64,000 nt of DNA from Alphaproteobacteria bacterium (GTDB lineage: Bacteria > Myxococcota_A > UBA796 > GCA-2862545). The position numbers were made by a program, and so were the translations under genes. The DNA is taken from the NCBI GenBank assembly GCA_020632925.1, contig JACKER010000009.1, positions 465,682-529,681 on the forward strand, given 5' to 3'. The notes beneath the pieces were generated by a model. It was not told the origin of the DNA. It ran no database searches and saw only the letters and a list, made by a program, of their open reading frames with translations. Positions 58,936 through 64,000 of this stretch are shown here, one piece after another; the stretch's first letter is position 1, and each line of letters begins with the position of its first letter.

Positions 58936-61049
58936 AACGCCTCCCCGAAGGTCAGGTAGAAGACCATCGCGAACGGGGGGTGCTCGAGACCGCCGAAGTT
59001 GCCGAAGAAGTCGTAGACGCGCGGCACCTCGTCCACCGGGTCGCGGCACTGGGCGAAGCGGGTCGGCCCCTGGTCCTCCGGGTAGAGGGGGCGGAACGAC
59101 AGGTCGAAGCGGATCGGGCCCACCAGGGTGTCGTAGCGTGCGCCGATCCCGCCGGAGAACCGCACGTCCTCGGGCCCCAGCCCGCCCAGGTCCGAGGAGA
59201 GCGCGCCCACGTCGACGAACGTGGACAGCAGGATGCCGTAGATCCAGTCGTAGCGGGCCTCCGCGCCCACCTGGCCGGCGACCGTACCCCCGTCGGGGAG
59301 GTGGTAGCGGGTGAGGCGCTGCTCCTCGACCGGATCGCCCGTGAGCCCGAGGAAGCCGTCCCGGGTGGTGACCGGGTCGTAGGTGCACAGGGTGGTGTAC
59401 GGACCCACCTGGTTGGCGCGGAACCCTCGGAGGCTGTTCGGGCCCCCGAGGAAGGCGCGCTCCGGCAGCGGGATCAACCCGCCCTTCGCGAACGGGACGA
59501 CGAGCTCGGCGGCGGTGCGGCCCGCGACCGTCAGGGGGAAGGCCGACCTGCCGCTGAACCGCACCGGGACGTAGCGACGCGCCTCGGCTGTCGCCTTGAA
59601 GAAGCCGTAGCCGGCGTTGGTCAACGGGACGGCCTCGCGCAGGAAGAGCGTGTACCAGCTCCCCCGGTGCGTGCGGACGGGATCGTCGCGCCAGTCCCAC
59701 TGGGCGAACTGATCGAGGGAGGTCAGCTCGTAGCGGAAGGCCTCCTCGGACTCGATGCCGAACAGGCGCTGCTGGGCGGCCTGTTCCCGCGGGCCGAAGT
59801 CACCCAGGAACACGTACTGCTCGGCGTGGGGGCCGATGCCGAGCTGGACGGCGTCGCTGTAGTGCCAGACCAGGTGCAGATCGGCCTGCGGACGCCGGTA
59901 GTTCCACAAGCCGTTGTAGACGTCCTGCTCGATCTCCGTCGTCGCCTCGAGCGAGAAGCGCTGGGAGAACAGCACCGGATCCCGCAGGCCGAGCTCGATC
60001 CCCCAGGTCGGGAGGGTGTCGGCCGCCTCGGCTGCCGGCGCCACCGCCACACCGGCCCGCACGCCGAGATCGAAGCGGAGCAGCTCGTGGAACACGTTCA
60101 CGTGGCGGAAGCGGGCGGAAGCGCGCGGGGTGAGCAGGTAGCTGTCGTAGTCGAGCCCGACACCCACGCGGAAGGTGCGGAACCGGGCCTCGGTCAGGCG
60201 CACGTCGACCGGGACCTCCACCCGGCTCGGATCGGACAGGTCGGGTTCGACCGTGACCACGGAGAAGGTCCCGAGATCGAACAGGCGGCGCTGGGCCTGG
60301 CGCAGGGCGTCGTAGCGATAGGACGCACCCGTCTCGACCCGCGCGGCGTCGAGCACGAACCGGTCGCGCACGGCGTCGTTGCCGACCACCGTGACCGGGC
60401 CGAAGGCGCCCGCGATGCCCGGGGACGCACGCAGCACCACGTCGACGGCGTGCTCCTCGGGGTGTGCCTGGACCTCGAGCACGACCGAGGCGTAGGGGCG
60501 GGCGTGGTCTCGCAGCTTGCTGACCAGCGTGTCGCGGGTGTCCTGGAGCGCCTCGAGGTCGAACGAATCCCCCTCGCGGATGGAGGCGTTGCGGAGGACG
60601 GCGTTGCCCACGCCCTTCAGCGCGGTCCCCAGGCCCTCGATCGTCATCGATCGCAGGACGCTCGGCTCACCGGGATCGACCGTGCCGATGAGATCGACGA
60701 TCGCCGCCCGCCGCTGGTGCCCCCGGCGCACCGTCCGCACCTCCCAGCCGAGGAAGCGCGCGTCGAACCACCCGTGGTGGGCGTACCAGGTCTCCAGGCG
60801 GTACGCGTCGCGAACCATCAGGTCGGACCGGAACACCTTCGGATCGACGGTGTAGATGAGCGGCCAGGTCGTGAGGCCGAAGGCGCTCGCGCGCTCCTCG
60901 AGGCCCTGGCGCAGCTGGTAGTCGGACTGCCCCGAGAGCAACCCACCGTTCCCCTCGAAGTGGATCCGACGGACGATGGTCCCGTCCACCTTGTGGCGCG
61001 CGGGGACGCACCCGATCAGGGTCAGGGCGAGGGCGGCTGCGATGCGCAT
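58932..61049 (-). CDS. tamA: Omp85-family outer-membrane protein (TamA-like)
   Basis: This 705-residue protein has a signal with lipobox-like LIGC (Cys14), POTRA domains (about 25-330; the turns VRRIHFEGN, FGPVTVVGNDAV and YDALRQAQRRLFDLGTFSVV are POTRA-like) and a C-terminal 16-strand barrel with FLGGPNSLRGFR (the RGF lock motif) and a final aromatic (TFGEAF). Its position directly upstream of tamB with a 4-nt overlap identifies the TamA/TamB operon; BamA is less likely. It is divergent from the OmpA-domain gene. Confidence 0.88.
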   Translation of the reverse strand: MRIAAALALTLIGCVPARHKVDGTIVRRIHFEGNGGLLSGQSDYQLRQGLEERASAFGLTTWPLIYTVDPKVFRSDLMVRDAYRLETWYAHHGWFDARFLGWEVRTVRRGHQRRAAIVDLIGTVDPGEPSVLRSMTIEGLGTALKGVGNAVLRNASIREGDSFDLEALQDTRDTLVSKLRDHARPYASVVLEVQAHPEEHAVDVVLRASPGIAGAFGPVTVVGNDAVRDRFVLDAARVETGASYRYDALRQAQRRLFDLGTFSVVTVEPDLSDPSRVEVPVDVRLTEARFRTFRVGVGLDYDSYLLTPRASARFRHVNVFHELLRFDLGVRAGVAVAPAAEAADTLPTWGIELGLRDPVLFSQRFSLEATTEIEQDVYNGLWNYRRPQADLHLVWHYSDAVQLGIGPHAEQYVFLGDFGPREQAAQQRLFGIESEEAFRYELTSLDQFAQWDWRDDPVRTHRGSWYTLFLREAVPLTNAGYGFFKATAEARRYVPVRFSGRSAFPLTVAGRTAAELVVPFAKGGLIPLPERAFLGGPNSLRGFRANQVGPYTTLCTYDPVTTRDGFLGLTGDPVEEQRLTRYHLPDGGTVAGQVGAEARYDWIYGILLSTFVDVGALSSDLGGLGPEDVRFSGGIGARYDTLVGPIRFDLSFRPLYPEDQGPTRFAQCRDPVDEVPRVYDFFGNFGGLEHPPFAMVFYLTFGEAF

Positions 61050-61060
61050 GAAGTCGGGCG

Positions 61061-61101
61061 AATGTACCGCGCGTGCGCGTCGGCGGCGCCAGGGCTAGGA
61101 T
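61061..61101. promoter_or_regulatory. divergent promoter region of tamA and OmpA-domain gene
   Basis: On the minus strand TACATT (61061-61066) is 11 nt from the tamA ATG. On the plus strand TAGGAT (61096-61101) is 21 nt from GTG 61123, which has GGAGGGG 5 nt upstream. The intergenic region is 73 bp. Confidence 0.42.
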
Positions 61102-61122
61102 CGGGCCCGCGGAGGGGACGGG

Positions 61123-62364
61123 GTGTTCTGGTGCGCGTCGGCGCTGGCGGGGGCCGTCGAGGCCGACCCCGAGCACGCCAGGGGCTCGGTCGGTGCGGGT
61201 CTGGGGACCTGGGTCGAGCTCCAGCCCGACGATCTGGTTCCGGCGCCGGCCGCCGTCGCGCGCGGAGGGATCGCCCTCGCCGACCCGCTGTGGATCGAGC
61301 TGGAGGGGGATCTGGGGCTCCCGCCCGGCGGGGTGGCCTGGGCGTCTCGGCTCCAGCTCGGTGTGCTGGTCCCCTCCCCCCTGCTGCGACCGGAGCTGCT
61401 CGCCGGCGTCGGGCTGCAGGCGGCCTCGAGCCGGGACCCCGCCATCGCCACGGAGCCCGCGCTGCTCGCCCACTGGGGCATGGCGCTCGGGGTTCCGCTG
61501 GGTGGTGGTCCCAACGTCATCCGGGTGGATGCGCGACACGTCCTCGAGCCGCTGGACGGAGCCGCACCCTCGCACCACTTCGTGGGGACGCTCGGCGTCG
61601 AGCGCCTGCTGGGCCCGCGCTCCAGGGAACCGCGCGCGGCCGAGGCCGAGGTCCCGCCGGCCTCCTTCACGATCTCGCCCGCATCGGCCCAGGTGTGGAT
61701 CGCGCACCCGGTCTGCGCCTGGGTCCCCGCGTCGGAGGCGGTGCCCATCATCCGCAGCCGCGCGACCGGCCCCGTGACCGTCGTGGCGCCGGGGTACCTC
61801 CCGGTGACGGTGGATCCGGCGACGGTGGGCGAGATCGTGCTCCAGCGAGCGCCGGCGATCGGCTCGCTGGTGGTGGCGGCGGCCCCCGGGGATCAGGTTC
61901 GCGTGGACGGGCTGGCGGTCGCCACCGACGCGGACGGCGTGGTCGTGAAGGACGTCCGCGAGGGCACCGTCGTGGTGCAGGTCGTGGGTGGGGGTCGCAG
62001 CTTCCGCGAGGAGCTCGCCGCCGCCGAGGGGTACGGGCTGTGGGTGCGCGTCCCGCCCCCTCCGGTGTGGGAGGTCCGGTTCGCCGCCAACTCCGCCGCG
62101 ATCAGCGCCGAGGGCCGCGCCCGGCTCGGGCAGCTCGTGGAGGAGGCGGGTGACGCGGTCTTCCGCCTGACGGGGAGCCACTCGGAGGAGGGTACGGCCA
62201 AGGCGAACATCGAGCTCGCCGACCGCCGCGCCCGAGCGGTGCGGGACGCGCTCGTCGCCGCGGGCATGCCCGCCGATCGGCTCGTCGTCACGCCCTCCCG
62301 GGAGCTCGACCGCCCCGCCCCCGAAGACCAGCGCGCCGTCCTCATCCAGGCGGTGGGACGATGA
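61123..62364 (+). CDS. outer-membrane protein with C-terminal OmpA-like domain
   Basis: This 413-residue protein has a short signal, an N-terminal beta-rich region (barrel or sandwich, 20-170), a PEGA-like sheet (PATVGEIVLQRAPAIGSLVV) and a C-terminal OmpA domain: VRFAANSAAISAEGRARL, then HSEEGTAKANIELADRRARAVRDAL, the diaminopimelate-binding pattern. It anchors the envelope to murein. Its stop overlaps the next ATG (ATGA). Confidence 0.82.
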   Translation: MFWCASALAGAVEADPEHARGSVGAGLGTWVELQPDDLVPAPAAVARGGIALADPLWIELEGDLGLPPGGVAWASRLQLGVLVPSPLLRPELLAGVGLQAASSRDPAIATEPALLAHWGMALGVPLGGGPNVIRVDARHVLEPLDGAAPSHHFVGTLGVERLLGPRSREPRAAEAEVPPASFTISPASAQVWIAHPVCAWVPASEAVPIIRSRATGPVTVVAPGYLPVTVDPATVGEIVLQRAPAIGSLVVAAAPGDQVRVDGLAVATDADGVVVKDVREGTVVVQVVGGGRSFREELAAAEGYGLWVRVPPPPVWEVRFAANSAAISAEGRARLGQLVEEAGDAVFRLTGSHSEEGTAKANIELADRRARAVRDALVAAGMPADRLVVTPSRELDRPAPEDQRAVLIQAVGR

Positions 62365-63350
62365 TCGCGTGGCTGGTCGCATCGCGCGCGGAGGCCGGGG
62401 AGCACCTGGTCCTGCAGGGTCAGACGGTCGAGGACATCGCCGCCATCCATGGGACGACGCCCGAGATCGTGCGTGCGATGAACGCCATCGCCGGCGGTGC
62501 GGAGCCCGGGATCGGCGCGATCCTCGTGGTCCCGGATCCGCCGGGTGCCGGCCCGATCCCCGCGATCGTGGCCAACCTGGTCGGCTCCGTCCGCACCACC
62601 GATCCGCGCGGGTACCCCGTGAAGGTGGAGCTAGGCAGCACGCTGCCCGCGGGCACGACGCTGTGCACCGCCGACGGGTACGCCACGTTGCGGGTGGCGG
62701 TCGCACCGGACGGCACCCACGACGACCTCTACCTCACGCGCGGCACGTGCATCCGGGTGCGCGCTGCGACGGCCACGAGCGGGTCGCGCTCCGCCCGCGT
62801 CACGCTCGAGCAGGGCTCGGTCTCGGTCCGGGACGCCGAGTCCCCGGGGCTCGTCGTGGTCGACACGGCGTCGGGCGTGGCCGCGGGCGACGGCGGCGGG
62901 TTCCGCGTGCACGTCGAGGGCTCGGGCAGCACGCGCACCGAGGCCCTGCACGCTCCCGTCCAGCTGTTCGGCGGGGGTGTGCAGCAGGCCGTCGAGCCCG
63001 GCTTCGGGTCCCGCGTCCGCCTCGGTGAGGCGCCCTCCGCGCCGACCCCGCTGCTCGGCCCGGGCACCCCGTCCGCTCCCTCCGAGGGCGCGTCGCTCCG
63101 GGCGGCCAGCTTCGCCTGGACCGAGGTCCCCCGCGCGCTCGGGTACCGGGTGGAGCTGTCGACGGCGGCGGACTTCTCGGAGCTCGTGTGGTCCGAGGAC
63201 GTGTCCGGCACCGCCTGGCTGCCGGAGCTCCTCTTCCTGCCGACGCGCGCCCCCGGGCTGTGGTGGCGGGTGGCCTCCTTCGACCGCACGGGCTTCCTCG
63301 GCCCGCCGAGCGACGCGCGCTCGCTGACCTACCCCTCCTCGGGAGGGTGA
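62361..63350 (+). CDS. LysM and FecR-like domain periplasmic protein
   Basis: This is a 329-residue protein. Residues 15-55 are LysM-like (VLQGQTVEDIAAIHGTTPEIVRAMN). Residues 70-210 fit FecR/DUF4384-type beta domains (VELGSTLPAGTTLCTADGYA, RVTLEQGSVSVRDAES). The C-terminal part has a fibronectin-like strand pattern (YRVELSTAADFSELVW). The LysM part suggests murein attachment. It is translationally coupled to the OmpA-domain gene. Confidence 0.75.
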   Translation: MIAWLVASRAEAGEHLVLQGQTVEDIAAIHGTTPEIVRAMNAIAGGAEPGIGAILVVPDPPGAGPIPAIVANLVGSVRTTDPRGYPVKVELGSTLPAGTTLCTADGYATLRVAVAPDGTHDDLYLTRGTCIRVRAATATSGSRSARVTLEQGSVSVRDAESPGLVVVDTASGVAAGDGGGFRVHVEGSGSTRTEALHAPVQLFGGGVQQAVEPGFGSRVRLGEAPSAPTPLLGPGTPSAPSEGASLRAASFAWTEVPRALGYRVELSTAADFSELVWSEDVSGTAWLPELLFLPTRAPGLWWRVASFDRTGFLGPPSDARSLTYPSSGG

Positions 63351-63353
63351 GGC

Positions 63354-63428
63354 CTACAGGATGAGGCGGACGCCGCCGAGCTTCTCGATGCGGTACGGGA
63401 AGCGGTCGCCGGGCGTGCCGAGGAACAT
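63354..63428 (-). pseudogene. 3' remnant of a truncated gene at an island edge
   Basis: About 24 high-G+C codons ending at TAG (63354-63356) read MFLGTPGDRFPYRIEKL and a GGVRLIL end, which looks like the C-terminus of a real protein. Upstream of 63429 codon use changes sharply (AGA, AAA, ATA, TGT) and homology to anything coding is not seen, so the rest of the gene appears replaced by inserted DNA. A 35-codon ORF from ATG 63461 is the alternative. Confidence 0.4.
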
Positions 63429-63679
63429 GTAGTTTCTATCCGTTCTAGGTTTAAACTCCATTATCGCCCGTTTGTGACAAGCGCTGTGACAGGTGAGCGT
63501 GCTTACCACTTGTCCTCCGAGCACGGTTTACGGCTCAACCCCTGTTATCGCCTGCACGTTGTTTGGCCTCAAATGTGCATTTCTGCCGTGCATAAGAACC
63601 GGGTGTTCCTCGGGACCCCAAGCCGACGTCCAACGCCGATAACTGCACATCTGGTGAACTTGAACATCAGAAAAGTTTG
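63429..63679. other. lower-G+C region without a supported gene
   Basis: This 250-bp stretch is much richer in A and T than the window average and begins exactly where the remnant's coding character ends. It holds TGTGACA direct repeats (63473-63491). Overlapping short ORFs (for example 63474-63743 plus) have no motif and were not accepted. Confidence 0.6.
63473..63491. repeat. TGTGACA direct repeats
   Basis: TGTGACA-N5-TGTGACA, 12 bp from start to start, with AGCGC between. It is a candidate protein-binding or recombination site near the junction. Confidence 0.5.
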
Positions 63680-63841
63680 GTGTTGTTCACTTGTCCGGAC
63701 TCGGGATGTGCTAAACAGCTTGGCATCAACTTGGAGGTCTTGATCCCTAGCGGAGTGTGTAGGTGTCCATGGTGCGGACACACCTACTTGTGGTTCACCA
63801 AACCGATATGCCCATCCTGTAGGAATGGAGAGAGAACATGA
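63680..63841 (+). CDS. small zinc-ribbon protein
   Basis: This 53-residue ORF has three Cys clusters: CPDSGC, CRCPWC (in VCRCPWCGHTY) and CPSC near the end, enough for one or two structural zinc sites. GTG 63680 (or TTG 63677/63683) starts just before FTCPDSGC; the frame is open back to 63596 with no better start and no strong Shine-Dalgarno. Its TGA overlaps the next ATG (ATGA), which supports real coding. Such proteins usually serve as nucleic-acid or protein adaptors. Confidence 0.5.
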   Translation: MLFTCPDSGCAKQLGINLEVLIPSGVCRCPWCGHTYLWFTKPICPSCRNGERT

Positions 63842-64000
63842 GCGACGACAAGATGAAGAAGGAACACGAGAAGATCCGTGAGAACGTGGACGCTATCATT
63901 GGCGCCATTCAGGCAGGGTACGCGCCCCGTGTGCGGAACGACGTTGCCGAGCACATCAAGAGCGTGGACCCCGAGTTGTGGGGCAAGCTGGATGATGCCG
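63838..64000 (+). CDS. start of a charged helical protein (3' end outside window)
   Basis: Fifty-four visible residues start MSDDKMKKEHEKIRENVDA and are a highly charged amphipathic helix region. GGAGAG lies at good distance upstream, and the start overlaps the zinc-ribbon stop. No family is recognised. Codons are of the lower-G+C type seen since 63429. Confidence 0.6.
   Translation, partial: MSDDKMKKEHEKIRENVDAIIGAIQAGYAPRVRNDVAEHIKSVDPELWGKLDDA

Noticed and set aside
63474..63743. 89-residue plus ORF and 70-residue minus ORF (63569-63781)
   Set aside because: They overlap the Cys-patterned frame, have no motif, and lack ribosome sites.
1..64000. tRNA or rRNA genes
   Set aside because: I saw no cloverleaf or rRNA-like stretch by eye; a covariance-model scan would settle it.

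Overview
The window is high-G+C (roughly 70%) bacterial chromosome with tightly packed genes on both strands. Several traits point to a Gram-negative deltaproteobacterial lineage, most likely Myxococcota in the wide sense; this is inference from gene content, since no rRNA lies in the window. The traits are two large Ser/Thr kinases (one fused to cyclase, STAND-ATPase and TPR parts), MYXO-CTERM-like tails on two surface proteins, MopE-like and thrombospondin-type-3 calcium-binding repeats, Asp-Thr-rich lipoprotein linkers, a TamA/TamB pair and frequent GTG/TTG starts.

Layout. 1-11.7 kb: the 3' part of a STAND ATPase, engB, a metallophosphoesterase, lon, a two-PDZ trypsin-like protease, a copper-monooxygenase-like protein and a methionyl-tRNA synthetase-like gene with an altered amino-acid pocket. 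11.8-17.4 kb: a multidomain murein-active protein, a transglutaminase-like protein and a compositionally odd orphan. 17.6-25.2 kb: a hexanucleotide tract, the giant kinase, a Cache histidine kinase, a protein of four helical repeats and a DUF309 protein. 25.2-31.6 kb: a membrane protein, a HEXXH protein, a beta-helix lipoprotein, a degenerate HPt-like protein, rsmI and HU. 31.7-38.7 kb (minus strand): a kinase/surface-protein operon and a 20-repeat TSP3 lipoprotein. 38.8-45.1 kb: an SRPBCC protein, a TerB-like protein, an AAA ATPase plus TOPRIM-like pair, an MFS transporter and an ABC-F ATPase. 45.2-49.8 kb: an operon of a gluconate-dehydrogenase-subunit-3-like protein, a sulfotransferase, a class III aminotransferase and a GMC oxidoreductase. 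49.8-63.4 kb: small proteins, a DMT transporter, a heme-motif lipoprotein, GST and AMP-ligase, tamA/tamB, an OmpA-domain protein and a FecR/LysM-like protein. 63.43 kb to the edge: an abrupt shift to lower G+C, with a gene remnant, direct repeats, a zinc-ribbon ORF and the start of another gene.

The most striking signal is at 48274-48314. The aminotransferase frame runs into nine A's holding a perfect A AAA AAA slippery heptamer, with an SD-like AGGA nine bases upstream. The GMC oxidoreductase lies exactly in the -1 frame and has no ATG, GTG or TTG before its FAD motif. A -1 slip would give a 998-residue aminotransferase-GMC fusion, that is, an alcohol oxidase coupled to an aldehyde aminase. 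The competing readings are a CTG start overlapping the aminotransferase stop, or a one-base homopolymer error. The second candidate system is the ATPase plus TOPRIM-like pair at 40385-41913, which has the architecture of known two-gene phage-defence modules.

Many starts are preceded at 5-25 nt by a TA-N3-T hexamer (TAGGAT, TACGCT, TACGAT and similar), probably the local -10 element; in a few cases it is so close that leaderless mRNAs are likely. Non-canonical CTG starts look real at tamB, where a strong Shine-Dalgarno and a CTGA overlap are seen.
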